A stretch of DNA of 64,000 bases, taken from Ampullaceana balthica. Lineage: Eukaryota > Mollusca > Gastropoda > Lymnaeidae. Made by a program: the position numbers and the translations under genes. The stretch covers positions 1,072,870 to 1,136,869 of the forward strand of contig CALYLW010000209.1 of assembly GCA_944989445.1 (NCBI GenBank). Direction: 5' to 3'. The notes under the pieces are model-generated. The model did not search any database. It was not told the origin of the DNA and worked only from the letters and a program-made list of their open reading frames with translations. Shown piece by piece: positions 15,301 to 25,800 of this stretch (positions within the stretch are counted from its first letter, which is position 1; every line of letters starts with the position of its first letter).

Positions 15301-15390
15301 AGGCGTTGCGGGTATTTTAACAGTTTCATTACCCGCTGTTTCATTTTGAGGTTCAACGTGAACCGGTTGTTCAGTAGAAACATCTGCCAT
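333..15390 (-). CDS. HM13: Signal peptide peptidase (minor histocompatibility antigen H13 homologue), 11 coding exons, 364 aa
   Basis: Coding exons in gene order: 15202-15390, 8822-8920, 6643-6725, 6411-6499, 3124-3209, 2730-2855, 2419-2476, 2195-2315, 1937-2039, 548-633, 333-387 (stop TAA 333-335). All junctions are GT/AG and phases close to 364 aa, against 377 in human. Family knowledge: an intramembrane aspartyl protease of the ER that cleaves signal peptides after signal peptidase. Seen here: FIYDIFW with catalytic Asp221, MLGLGD with Asp267, and the PAL motif at 319-321, all in presenilin order. The lumenal N-terminus carries two N-x-T sites (Asn16, Asn21). The tail (EETDKTK) lacks a canonical KKXX signal. 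The 6.3-kb first intron and two others are swollen by transposons. Transcription is divergent from C9orf72. No AATAAA was found downstream before the window edge, so the 3' UTR probably continues beyond position 1. Confidence 0.97.
1000..1790 (+). pseudogene. Decayed non-LTR retrotransposon (LINE) reverse-transcriptase C-terminus
   Basis: Lies in the HM13 intron 634-1936, antisense to the gene. Plus-strand translation, broken by many stops, shows the usual LINE tail pattern: KARLRLIG followed by a basic stretch, then residues resembling the K-R-x-x-R-P-K segment, and an ending near AKALHGL. It has no open frame and is an old 3' fragment. The family (RTE- or Jockey-like) cannot be fixed by eye. 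Confidence 0.55.
3606..3897 (-). repeat. tRNA-derived SINE, minus orientation
   Basis: Reverse complement of the family seen at 25788-26070. The tRNA-like head at about 3830-3897 has an A-box-like GTGGTCGAGTGG and a B box GGTTCGAATCC. The body contains CCCGGGGCCTAGGGCGTCCC, and the tail ends in GTATAGATAAGATAAGATA. It sits in the HM13 intron 3210-6410. Confidence 0.8.
4915..5885 (+). mobile_element. Non-autonomous hAT transposon with transposase fragment
   Basis: Terminal inverted repeats CAGGGGTTCCTAACCAGTGG and its mirror ending GGTTAGGAACCACTG are flanked by an exact 8-bp duplication GTCTAGAA (4907-4914 and 5886-5893). Subterminal GGGGTGCATG motifs recur at both ends. Inside is a decayed transposase C-terminus. 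The element is inserted in an older hAT copy. Confidence 0.9.
5153..5666 (+). pseudogene. hAT transposase fragment (ZBED5/FAM200-like)
   Basis: The plus-strand frame reads DIFSILNDLNTSLHGP, then a stretch ending WIRNPFS. A frameshift near 5465 moves the continuation into another frame (CDLENID ... LAKRVVLTLLP). This order is typical of the C-terminal half of transposases related to ZBED5, FAM200 and GTF2IRD2. The N-terminal zinc finger and catalytic core are missing, so it is not functional. Confidence 0.75.
7408..8485 (+). mobile_element. Internally deleted piggyBac-type element
   Basis: Ends CTCATTCGCTACTAATGCG and mirror-image CGCTTAGTAGCGAATGAG are bounded by TTAA at 7404-7407 and 8486-8489, the hallmark target of piggyBac. 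The block CGCTACTAATGCG is repeated at the left end. Inside, an acidic N-terminal segment (SDVEISDSDTNE, from about 7758) and a later piece (ELLIAETNRYAEPQ, about 7985) match the start of piggyBac transposases, but stops and deletions leave no usable gene. It lies in the HM13 intron 6726-8821. Confidence 0.8.
8921..10649. other. HM13 first intron, 3' part: no gene seen
   Basis: AT-rich intron sequence next to HM13 exon 2. It holds only short chance reading frames and no recognisable repeat or RNA gene. Confidence 0.5.
10650..10911. mobile_element. Short hAT-type MITE
   Basis: Ends GAAGGGTCTCAAACCGGG and, reversed, CAGGGGTCTCAAAGTCGG form imperfect terminal inverted repeats. The flanks CTCTAACT (10642-10649) and CTCCAAAT (10912-10919) look like a mutated 8-bp target duplication. 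There is no coding content. Confidence 0.65.
11027..11140 (+). repeat. Truncated SINE 3' end
   Basis: Matches the 3' part of the SINE at 25788-26070: GCCTGTGAACGCTGCATCAG, a CAACAGACCAGCATGGTCTG dyad, then the AGAAAGAGCGTTTGTATAGA tail with short A/G-rich repeats. The tRNA-like head is missing. A related inverted tail lies at about 11168-11215. Confidence 0.6.
12370..14327. mobile_element. Non-autonomous hAT element nested in piggyBac
   Basis: Left end TAGGGATGTGACG and reversed right end TCGGGATGTGACG are flanked by an exact 8-bp duplication CAGTGCAG (12362-12369 and 14328-14335). Subterminal copies of AATCCGTCGGATTCG occur near both ends (12400-12445 and 14215-14310). No transposase is recognisable. 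It interrupts the piggyBac transposase gene. Confidence 0.9.
12902..13993. mobile_element. Non-autonomous piggyBac-type element, innermost of the nest
   Basis: Ends CCCTTTACAGTC and, reversed, CCCTTTACAGTCC are flanked by TTAA at 12898-12901 and 13994-13997. It is about 1.09 kb with no recognisable gene. Its termini differ from those of the outer piggyBac, so it is a different family. It lies wholly inside the hAT 12370-14327. Confidence 0.85.
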
Positions 15391-16340
15391 GTTCTGATTG
15401 TTCAGTAAGTGATGTCGTAGCAGGAAGTTGTCACTGTTGTGAAAAAATATATATTCCGGTGCATACTAAGAATAACCCCTCGTTCAATTTGAAAAACAAA
15501 TTAATGTTCGGATAGATGACTAAAATTCATCTTATCACTTATCAAATTGATAGATATTAGAAGTATTTTATAATAGATTTGAATTCATTGGGAGGAAAAA
15601 ACAATCATAAAAAATTATAGGGTGTCTTACAAAGTTTTAGTTGGTGAGCCGTCGCCAAACTGGGGGGTGGGGGTGGGGGTTGGGGAGGGGGGGAGTGCGT
15701 ATATGTCTGTCTATGTTTGTTAGTAAGTTTTGTGCTTTGGAAAAAAGGGGGGGCGGGTAAAATTGAAAATTAAAAAAATAAACCCTTATGATTCTACGTA
15801 CCAATTTTTTTAGCACATTGGATTTCTTATGTGGGGGTTTCCGTTTACCCTAAAACATTTTTAAACTCTAATAAATTTATTGCTCAGATAAGGTTTACCA
15901 CGAGTCACAAGTTTTGACTTTTTTTGTGTGTAGTTTGTCCGTCGAATACCAATTTTGATAATTTTAAACGTTTATGCCCGTGGCTGATTCTGTCTGTATA
16001 GCTGCAAAGATAGTTGATCGTACGTAGTACGTAGAATGGCATGACGTTTTGTTGTTGAAAAGTTGCTTAGGATGGATGGGACAACTACATGCAAATTATT
16101 AGTTCGGGTTTTCATAGCTGTAGTCTTTTGTGCTCCGTAGCAAATTTTCTGTTAGCTCCAGGATGCCTGTAGACCTCATGTGAGTAGGAGTGCTACAAGT
16201 CTCCACATTGCTCTGAAAATTATTTATGCGTTTCTGAGTCAATGTAACTCGCTTTTAAGGATGGTTTCATTGTGTCTTTGAAGCAACTCTTCTATCCTCC
16301 AACAAAACCTCACCAGCTTTGATTTCGCCATACAGTAACC
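15391..16340. other. Divergent intergenic start: HM13 upstream region
   Basis: Upstream of the HM13 start codon (ATG complement at 15388-15390). It includes the presumed HM13 5' UTR and promoter; no TATA box or CpG cluster stands out. A G-run tract at 15660-15760 (several GGGGG runs) could form a quadruplex. Otherwise featureless. Confidence 0.4.
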
Positions 16341-16344
16341 TCTT

Positions 16345-17073
16345 GTCGGTCCATAAATGACGTCACGCACCTCAAAAAAAAAGGGGGGGGGGTCACACAT
16401 TTTTGATGATGTGTAATGAGGGGGGGGGTTAAAACTTTGATGTCACATCAATACGCAACTTTAAATAAAGTTCCACTTAAATATTTCACTGGATTGCTTA
16501 CAATTTGACATTGGACATGACTCCTGGGAGGCAGCAGCCATTGACCGAGCCCCTTAGTGCCCTATGATATACGGCATACGGAATGACGCAGCTGTCTGTG
16601 AGGCTAATAGACAACACGCTGCCAAGACCAAACGTCAAGCCAGGAAGGACCGTGTACGAAACCCTCCTGAAGCGATCCCATCCATCTCTTGTCCAACATG
16701 CGGACGCAAATTTCGTGCAAGAATAGGGCTAATAGGCCACCATAGGGCACACGTGGTGGCCTAGCACTGGACTAATATGATGAGAGTGGTAATCGTCGAC
16801 TACGACGGACGAACAACAACAACAAAACATTCAATAATGTTTTAAATGGCTTCAAGTGTGTTACGATATACACTAAAGACATACTTAAATGACAATAAAA
16901 AGATTTGAAACATGTTCATTTTCAAATAGGAAATACGGCTTTTATTGGGGGGGGGAGGGTGGCTGCAAAGTTTTGTGACGTCATATTTGAGGGGGGATAA
17001 CTTTTAGTGACGACGTGTGATGAGGAAGGGAGGGGGGCAATCGGCCAAAATGACGTCCTTTATGGAAAACCCC
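16345..17073. mobile_element. Inverted-repeat element family A (copy 1), with LINE insert
   Basis: Left end GTCCATAAATGACGTCACGC and right end CAAAATGACGTCCTTTATGG mirror each other. The interior has runs of G on both sides and the block ACGTCATATTTGAGGGGGG. Related copies lie at 19428-19690, 19700-20287, 35936-36352 and 47556-47936. The termini contain TGACGTCA. A LINE 3' end (about 16505-16826) interrupts this copy. Confidence 0.65.
16505..16826 (+). pseudogene. LINE 3' end with C2H2-type finger
   Basis: The plus-strand reading gives HDSWEAAA, then a basic stretch AAKTKRQARKDR and a finger CPTCGRKFRARIGLIGHHRAH, ending at a stop near 16762. The downstream tail has GTCGACTACGACGGACGAAC followed by CAA repeats. 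A second copy is at 20886-21390. Such terminal fingers are known at the C-terminus of some non-LTR retrotransposon proteins. It is a 5'-truncated copy. Confidence 0.7.
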
Positions 17074-18577
17074 TTGAATAGTAGGTAATCTTATAGCAAG
17101 TTTTATCATGAAGATGCTCACATGCGTGAGTTCCTCAGTATCAGAGAGATTGTTCTATTTAAATCTTTGTACACGCTTTTATTTAAGTCACACTGTTTGT
17201 ATCCGTCAAATCTTGCAAAGTAAAATTAAACCACTTCTGATGGTCCTAGAGGTCTCAAAATTTTACCACAGATAGATTTTGGATGACAATGCATTGTCGT
17301 ATCAAAATTTAAGATCGATCGAATGTACCGTAATAAAATTAATAGATTTTTAAGTTTATCTCTATATACTTTCTGTTTCCATCTGCTATTTTTTATATCC
17401 ACGTGCCGAGTTCACCGCGTGACCTCATCCCCGTGGTCTTTAAACCTTGGGCGGGGGCTTATGAGGTGTTTGGTATAATAAATAGAGGTAAAAATATATT
17501 TTAAAAAAAAACACGGTTTTATAAATGGGCTAAAAAGAAGAAAATAAAAAGAGGTAGAAAAAATATTTTTAAAACTTTTAAGTGGACTAGAAAAGAAGAA
17601 AATAAAAGCGTGTTTAAAAAAAAAGATTTTTTAAAAAGTATTTTCTTATATTTGTCTTAAATTTGCGATCTTTCAAGTTTCCTTACAATCAGTGTTTCCT
17701 GCTCCCAAAGTACGGACATGTTATTATAATAGCATGTTTTATTTGTTAAATAATTTTAAAATCTGTATCAAAACTGTTAAACTTTGTTATTGCCAAAAGA
17801 AGAGTTAAACGTTGAAGCTTCCAAATAGATAGAAATAATTTTCAAATATGAAAAATGAGTGACGAGACGCAATAGCTTATTGAGGAAGTCTAATACCACC
17901 TGTGTGTGTGTCACCCACCCTTCTGCAAAGAAACTATACCGGATGCCTGATACTGATACGCTGTTCATCCATGTCTAGAAAAAGTTATGCATGTGTTGGA
18001 CCGGACCACCCTTTCTACATCTTTCTAATACTACGTTTCTATGTTACCGAAAAGGAAATTCTCACCGAATTTAAAGGTGTCCAGCTCTTTTATGGTAAAA
18101 AAACAACATAGTCATAAAAGTAGAAAAAACACCGCTGGCTGTACCACTGTAAACAAGAAAGTTTCCATTGATCATTGATGTGACGGTGACTAAAAACTAC
18201 GAGTTACTAGGTTAAATGGGTTTTTACCTGAAAGAATGCGATATGTCTTGTAAATTTTTTTTATTATTATCATAACTATGCTTAATTTAATTTATTTAAG
18301 AGTTAAGTTAAGTTGCTCTGCGTCCAATCTGTTTACTAACTATACTAAAACTAATTTATATTAATAACTATAACTATAATAATTATTTAAATTTCTAAAT
18401 AAAAAACAAACACTAAACTACTAAAGTTGGACTTCACTAAACTAATAGTTAAACTATGTAAATGTACTAACAGTACCTATGACTATTTGCCTATTGCTAT
18501 GTCTTAAGTCTTAAAGTTAAAATTGTGTTTCTATTTTATAACCAATTCCAATTCTAATAATAATTCTATAATCTTAT
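17074..18577. other. Intergenic, no gene seen
   Basis: AT-rich. The stretch 17281-17350 (TATCAAAATTTAAGATCGAT) resembles the unit repeated at 39303-40895, so it is a dispersed-repeat fragment. A purine-rich repeat with AAAAGAAGAAAATAAAA occurs twice at 17530-17610. No gene was recognised. Confidence 0.4.
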
Positions 18578-19435
18578 TTTACGAAGTGTCTGCTGCTACG
18601 ACAAAGTAACGGCAGACAACTCGACGGGCTGTTGCTAGTGCTACGACTAGTCGTAAAAATATGCTGTATTTTAATTATGCTAATACTAATACTTTAAAAA
18701 TACAAAATAGTTATCATAATAAAATTTCATGATTACTAGGTAAGCCGGATAATGAATTTTAAAGGTTAAAAAAAAACTTGATTGGTGTCCATTTAATGAC
18801 AAACAGATATAATTTTTAGAAACAAGCTAGAGACATGAGCTCCGCTAGATGAAGTGTTAGTGATGGACGATCTTTGAAAAGCAAATCTAGGGTTCTATTC
18901 CCGCTCCCGGCGTGTTTTTTTAAATAAAAATACTTATCTTTTAAATGAGTGTGCTGGTAATTGTAATTTTTGTTCTTCTTATTCTGAAAAGCGGATACGT
19001 TGATTAAATCTATTTAAATAAATTTAGATTTTAGAATTAATACACATATAAATATAACACATAAATAGCTAAGCCCAGCTGCCAGATCTATTAATATCGT
19101 ATTATAATAATAATACGATATTTATATTATTATTAATTATATATTTATATGTAATATATGTTATATTTTATGCGTATAAAATTAAAATATTATGAAGAGT
19201 TTGTTAAAATATTACAGCGACTTAGACTTAGTTTTTCCGAAGTGTTTACTGCTACTGCTAATAACTAATAGTACTAAGGCTAGTCGTAGCAAGTGCTAGT
19301 CGTAACACTAGCCAAGCAAACCTTTCCTGGCTAGTGTTACGACATGTCGTAACGCTAGCAACATCCCGCCGAATCGTCTGCTGCTACGACATGTCGTAGC
19401 ACTAGTTTCCTGGCTAGCGTTACGACATGTTTCAA
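18578..19435. repeat. Palindrome-rich repeat, first cluster, with a tRNA-like stretch
   Basis: Repeated dyads of the type GCTACGACATGTCGTAGC and TTACGACATGTCGTAACG sit beside AGCAACATCCCGCCGAATCG. They occur at 18590-18660 and 19256-19435 and again at 21476-21715. At 18850-18915 the segment GGGTTCTATTCCCGCTCCCG resembles a tRNA T-arm and 3' end, as does 21405-21430. The sequence between is AT-rich. Confidence 0.6.
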
Positions 19436-20287
19436 ATCACTTTTGTCATTTAAGTTTAAGTATGTATTTAGTGTAAGGCTGCACTTTAATATCGTAACAC
19501 GCGCGAAGCCCATGTAAAACGTCATTAAATAAATTGTAAACAGACAAATTTTTAAGTACAACTTTTATTTTAAGTTACGCGTTTTGATGTGACGTGACAT
19601 TTCTTATACTCCCCCTCCCCTTCGTCACAAATGGTCGACCCCCCTGCCCCACCCCCCTCCAGGTGCGTAACGTCATTTACGGACGGCCCCGAGAAAGGAC
19701 TGTCCATAAATGACGACACACGATTTTGGCAGATTTTTCATTACCCCCCCCCCTATTAAAGCGTCGTCACAAAAACTTAGACCACCCAGAGCCGTCTTTA
19801 CACCAGTTTGGGCCCCCGGGCAAAGAAATAGTGATGGGCCCCTCCCCCGCAGGAATAAAAAATAAATATACATAATATATATACATAAACATATTCCCAT
19901 GGGGCCCCTATGCTCGTGGGCCCCTGGGCTAATACCCAACGGGCCTATGCGTTAAGACGGCCCTGAGACCACCCCCTCCAAGATGACGTCACAAAGCTTT
20001 TCGCCCCCCCCCCAATAAAATCTGTATTTTATTGGAAAAAGAGCATGTTTAAAATCACTTTTTTGTCATTTAAGTATTTATTTAGTATAGGCCTGCATTC
20101 TAATATCGTAACACGCGTGAAGTCATGTAAAACGCCATGTAACAAATCAAATATTTAAGTGGAACTTTTATGCAAAGTTGCGAGTTTTGATGTGAAGTCA
20201 CACCCCCCTCCCCCACGTCACACATCGTCACAAATATGTAGACCCCCCCTCCCCCCTAGGTGCGTGGTGTCATTTATGGATGGCCCC
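19428..20287. mobile_element. Inverted-repeat element family A, two adjacent copies
   Basis: A truncated copy (about 19428-19690) ends AACGTCATTTACGGACGGCC. A second copy runs from about 19700 (GTCCATAAATGACGACACAC) to 20287 (GTGTCATTTATGGATGGCCC). Both share the core AATATCGTAACACGCG and C-rich runs. The second copy is interrupted by the 179-bp hAT MITE at 19787-19965. A further terminal fragment lies at about 20340-20395. Confidence 0.65.
19787..19965. mobile_element. 179-bp hAT-type MITE
   Basis: Ends CAGAGCCGTCTT and AAGACGGCCCTG are flanked by an exact 8-bp duplication AGACCACC (19779-19786 and 19966-19973). It shares family with 47201-47378 and 63759-63937. The interior carries mirrored GGGCCCC/CCCGGG blocks. 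It is nested in a family A element. Confidence 0.85.
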
Positions 20288-20885
20288 TTTGAGACGTAAT
20301 TGTGGAGAAGGGTGGTCTAAGTTTTTGTAACGAAGTGCGACGAGGAGGGTATACATCGGCCAAAATCGCGTGACGTCATTCATGGACGGACCTTTTATAG
20401 TTTTTTGTAATATCGTGTTTTTCATGTTGAAATTATTGAAGAAATACAATAGAGCATTCAAATTTTATTGTCTTGAACATTACATAACAAAACTGATAAA
20501 AAGAACAATACGAACAGTGAAATCGCCGTCCCGTTGTGTGTTTATAACGGGTATAACGGCGAAAGAGTAAGAGAAAACTTCAATCCATACGCAAAATGCC
20601 GTTAATTGAAGACCTCCCCCCTCCTTGCGTACGTAATATATGGATGGCCCCTACCAGTTTTTTCAGTAATGGAATATATTTCTCTAACTCAAAAGGTTAA
20701 CACAAAGAGGTAAAAACAATGTATTATTAAAACTATTAGTAATGGTTCAACTTTAAATGCCCCCATTCTTCTGGGAAATTATTTTGATAATCGTAATGAC
20801 AATGAATAATGATGTTCATGTATAGTATAGCCTATACTCAGCCTATACTGTAGTAACTATAGGCTATATATTATTAATAAGCCTA

Positions 20886-21390
20886 TTTATCCAGCATCCA
20901 CACTAACCTCATGCAGAGCCAACTACGCTGGGTGGGCCATGTAGTGCGCATGCCCGACCATCGCCTCGCTAGAGGCTCGTCTATGGTCAGTTTACTGCAG
21001 GGCATAGACTATAGAGCATGCAGTGGTCCACGTAAGTGATACAAGGATGCACTTAAAACTGCTCTAAAGGCCTTTGACATTAGACATGACTCCTGGGAAG
21101 CAGCAGCCAGTAACCGAGCCCACTGGCGCTCTATGATACGGAATGGCGCAGTTGTCTGTGAGGGTAATAGACAACAGGCTGCCAAGACAAAACGTCAAGC
21201 CAGGAAGGACCGTATCAAACACCATCCTGAAGGGTTCCCATCCATCTCTTCTCCAACATGCCGACGCAAATTGCGTGCTTGAATAGGGTTAATAAGCCAC
21301 CAGAGGACACACGTGGCGGCCTAGCACAGGTCAAATACAAATATGATGAGAGTGGTCATCGTCGACTACGACGGACGAACAACAACTTTG
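20886..21390 (+). pseudogene. LINE reverse-transcriptase C-terminus, 5'-truncated
   Basis: The translation contains LRWVGHVVRMPDHRLARG, a classic motif near the end of LINE reverse transcriptases, then YKDALKTALKAFDIRHDSW and a decayed finger (SPTCRRKLRA, stop, IGLISHQRTH). The 3' tail GTCGACTACGACGGACGAAC matches the copy at 16505-16826. In-frame stops show it is dead. Confidence 0.8.
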
Positions 21391-21475
21391 ATTGTTAAAA
21401 CGATACTTGGGTTCTAATCCCGCTCCCGGCGAGTTTTTTGTTGATTTAATTTTTTTTATAATTAAAAAAAAACAC

Positions 21476-21715
21476 GTCGTAATGATAGCAACATCCCGTT
21501 GAATTGTCTGCTGCTACGACAGTCGTAGCAGCAGTTTCCTGGCTAGCGCTACGACATGTCGTAACACTAGCAACATCCCGCCGAATCATCTGCAGCTACG
21601 ACAGTTCATGTCGTAACGCTAGCAACATCCCGCTGAATTGTCTGCTGCTACGACATGTCGTAGCACTAGTTTCCTGGCTAGCGTTACGACATGTCGTAAC
21701 GCTAGCAACATCCCT
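21476..21715. repeat. Palindrome-rich repeat, second cluster
   Basis: Several copies of a unit alternate AGCAACATCCCGCCGAAT with dyads TACGACATGTCGTA and GTTACGACATGTCGTAAC. It matches the cluster at 19256-19435. Confidence 0.65.
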
Positions 21716-22820
21716 TATTTTATACTTTCACTTACTTATGACTTATTTTCACTTATTGACTTATACTTATACTTAATACTATTACTATTATAATATACTA
21801 TATAATCACATCATACTACCAATTAACTATAACTACTACTAATAATTAATAATAGTCTATAGTATTAATAGTTCAATTTTAAATATAAGTGTAACTATCA
21901 TTTTGTAACATCAAAATCAGTTCAGTTACGGTGATTGGGTCTGATTTGATTTGATAGGCTTAGGACTAGTGAACTATTACATAATGATAAGGTGACAAAT
22001 GTTACCCCTCTCTTCCCCCCTTATGCCACACACACAGTGACAAATGACTACTCAGCCTCAGGCTAAGTTTCCTGACCAAAAATGTCAAAAAGTCATGTTA
22101 AATTAAACAAACTTTTGACTATGGAAAGTAATAAAAGTGTCTAGTTTCTTGGAGACTATTATAAAAGATGTCTTTTTGGATGTAGGCCTATTTGGACTCA
22201 CAATCATAACTATAACTACTCGTCCACTACTTACCACATTATGATGTGATTTACCCCTTCCCTTAATGGGGGACATCAGTAAGTTATGGCTGCCAAGTCC
22301 CAAATAAAATTATTTAAATAGTTATGAATGCACAACTTGTAACTCTTTTTTAAATGTTTTTTACTTCAGGATCTGATGGCATGGAGGAAGAGCTAAGAAG
22401 TTTTAAATTTTTTGCATATGCCAAGGCTAATGTTTTGGAATGAAGTCTTATGCCTTCGTGGGGGTATCAGTATGCAATTCGTTAGTCGAGAGGCATTGGT
22501 TATTCTTTGTGTGAACTATGCATTTTTTTCAGTTGTTGTTCTCTCATTTGTGCTGATTATAATGTTAATGACCAATACATCCCAAACACAACATGACCTT
22601 TTGACTTCACTGTCTATGATGACACTTAGTTTTATATTCATAGACCTAATTATAGCTAACTTTTTAGTTGAATCAATAAGGCTGCAAACTGAGATAAAGG
22701 CTATATATCAAATATAACCAATGGGAAGCATTAAATTCCTTTTGTCAGTATTTGAAACACTTAATTTCAATTAGTGGTACCAAATAAAATAATTTAAAAC
22801 ATTCTGTGCTGCAAAACGCC
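21716..22820 (+). other. Upstream region of C9orf72
   Basis: AT-rich. A possible 5' UTR acceptor (TTTTTTACTTCAG, ending 22369) precedes an open stretch at 22418-22717. That stretch would encode a hydrophobic 99-aa peptide from an ATG at 22418. No homology is recognised, and it may be chance or leader sequence. No promoter motif is convincing. Confidence 0.3.
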
Positions 22821-25800
22821 ATGGCAACAGGAAGGGCCACACAGCCAGGAAGTTTAAAATCTCCAAGAAGCTTGTCATCTGACTCAGGTGTTATGACAAT
22901 ACATTCAGGAAATTCATTTAAGGCTGATTATGAAGATTCTTCTACACCACTAAGTCCAAGCTCAGCATTCTCAGTCTCTTCAATAGGCAATATTGAACAC
23001 AGCTTTATAGACGCACTCCTGCTTTGCCAATGGGACAACATTTTGGGTCCACGCTTGGAGCATGTTTGGTATGTGACGGGTAGACCTCAACCTCATACAA
23101 ATATTTTGAGATTTGTTACAAGCCAGGTGCTTAGTGGAGAAATATGCAGAGATATTCATTCGAGTCAGGTAAGGTTGTTTATTATTTTTTGCTATGGTCT
23201 TATGGTTTCTTTTAATAATTTTAAATCTTTGTTAAATTAACTTAGTTTAACAAGCCATGTTATTTATATTTTCATTAATGGTTAAGTAAAACGTAGTGGT
23301 AAATTGCACAGTATCATCCTGTGTAAGTTTTTTTTTCCTAAGTTACACAGTATTTGCACATGCGCAGAGACGGTTTTGTAGTCAGTTATTTATAACTTTT
23401 TAAAATTCACCAAATGTACCGAACTTCTGTGGTCTCATGATTGCGAGTTGGACTGGTGAACGGAATGTAGAAGAAGAGGCATGGGTTCGATTTTCAGTTG
23501 AGACTAATATTTTTACTGTTTTTACAATTCTTAAATTCTTATAATTACGTTTAAATTAGATCTTTTACTTTTAGGGTCAGGGTTAGAGTTAGTTGTCTAG
23601 TTTTTACATTAAAATAGAAAAATAAATATATTGACATCAATTTAAAATTCTTATTATAATTAGCCTACTATTAAATTAGATCTTTTAGTTTTAGGGTCAA
23701 GGTTAGGGTTAGTTGTCTATTTTTTACAGTAAAATAGAAAAACAAATACAGTAATACAGGGACTAAAACTAATTAAATCAATTTAACATTCTTATAATTA
23801 CAATTAAATTATAATTATTAGTTTTAGGGTCAGGGTTAGGTTTAGTTGTCTATTTTTTACATTAAAACATTACCGTACCGTGTGAGTTATTTTTTTTCTA
23901 AGTTGCACGGTATCATCCCGTGTAAGTTATTTTTTTCTAAGTTGCACGGTATCATCCCGTGTAAGTTTTTTTTTCTAAGTTGCACGGTATCATCCCGTGT
24001 AAGTAAAATAATTTTAAAAATGCATATTCTCCACAAATATACTACTTTAACTAAAGTTTAGATTGCATCAAAATTATTTAATTGTGAAATCATACTGTGT
24101 TGATGCACAACTTAAGTATGAAATCTTTCTTGAAGAAAAAGAGCCATACCCACCAGAGCTTTAATTTAAATTTCTGTATTAAATAAGCTCAATTAGTTTA
24201 TGATAAAATAACCCTCTTTTGTAGGTGGACATTTTAAGTTGAGTTTGAATTTTTTTTAAGGTAGGAAAAACATTTGTAACTGTTGCATTATGAGCCAGTT
24301 TGAATAGTAAAAGATAAATAAAAAATGAATAATATTTCCAAAAATGTGAAATTTTAAAAAGGTAAATTATTTATATGAAAAATTTATTACCACAAATCAA
24401 AATACATGTATTGGATTTTGTAAGTGAAGTTAACAATAAGAAAAGTCAGTATGACAAATTAAAGATACTCTAGAATTTGAGAATCAGATTTTGAAAATAT
24501 TATGAAGCTAAAAGTGGGGCTAGAAGTTCTTGAACCTTTTGCACTAACTAAAGCAACTAAATTATTATTATGAACTTAATATATACTGTATATATATATA
24601 TTTTTTGTTTTAACAGGTAGATTTTAAATTCTTTGACATTCCAGACAAGGGTGTGATCATTCCAGCATTTATTTTCTCAGCCCATGGTAGCACAGGCATC
24701 TCTCTGCAATCTTTAGCCTTGATCATACCAAACTCTGAACTTACCCTTTATTTACATCAAGTAATTAAAGTATTTTATTCTTTTACATTATGATTTATGC
24801 ATAAATATAAGGCTGTTATTTGTCTTGTCTTTTAAGCAACTTGCCTCAAGACATTAATAATAATAATAATAAATTGATTATGTATATAGCGCTGTATCCC
24901 AGAGGAACTGGGCTCACAGCATTTTACATGAAAGAAATAACATACCTATAAGTATTAAACTAATTTTTATATCATAACAAACACAACAATTGCAGTACAT
25001 TATACATAAGCTACGTTAATCATTTACAAGAAATGTCGTTTCATTAATTTTGAAAATAAACTTTGAAAAGATGTGTCTTAAGTGCAGTCTTGAAGGACTT
25101 CGTTGTTTGAATACTACGTATGTGTAATGGTAGAGAATTCCATTGTTTGGCTGCACAAAAAGAGAACGACCTTCCACCAAATGTTTTATTAATACATTAT
25201 CGAGCACAATAATCTAATTATATGATTAATAAATGCTTAAGAGTTATTCAAATTTATTTGCATCTTCAAATTTGAACTTTAATTAATGGAGAACTCTAAA
25301 TTTAAAATCATTTTTTTTAAAGCTCTTTGAGAAAATTTTTATTACATTTAATATTATTTACCCTTTATGTTATTAATGTCTCCTGATGCGCCTTAAATGT
25401 CCACCAGCGTAATTTGTACCATATTTTCTTACAATTGAGTCCATGTAAATAGCTTGGGAATATTCAGTTTTCTTTAAATAACTCTTTCAATAATTTTTAG
25501 CTCATTGCGTCTAATTAAGTCTAAAACACAGGAAAAATGATAGTGCCTTTCTTTCTTCTATCTTTGAAATTACCAGTTTCACATACTTTGAGCCAAATCC
25601 AAAATATTTTCATCTGCAATAATTTTCAAAACTTTATTACTGTTGATTTACATTTTTTTTGCAATATGATTTCAGGTAGATCTCATTCATTCTTGGTTTT
25701 CAAGAATTGTTGCAAAGCTACGAGTGCTATGTGCCAAAGTAAGCATGGTTTTTGCATAAATATAAAAACAGAAAATTTATAAATTACGCGGTGGTCGAGT

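Noticed and set aside
16564..16764. Small C2H2 zinc-finger gene
   Set aside because: The finger is the C-terminal end of a LINE protein; the same residues and 3' tail recur at 20886-21390.
23570..23870. GGGTTAG motifs resembling telomere repeats
   Set aside because: Only single GGGTTAG units within a 115-bp local repeat; no continuous telomeric array.
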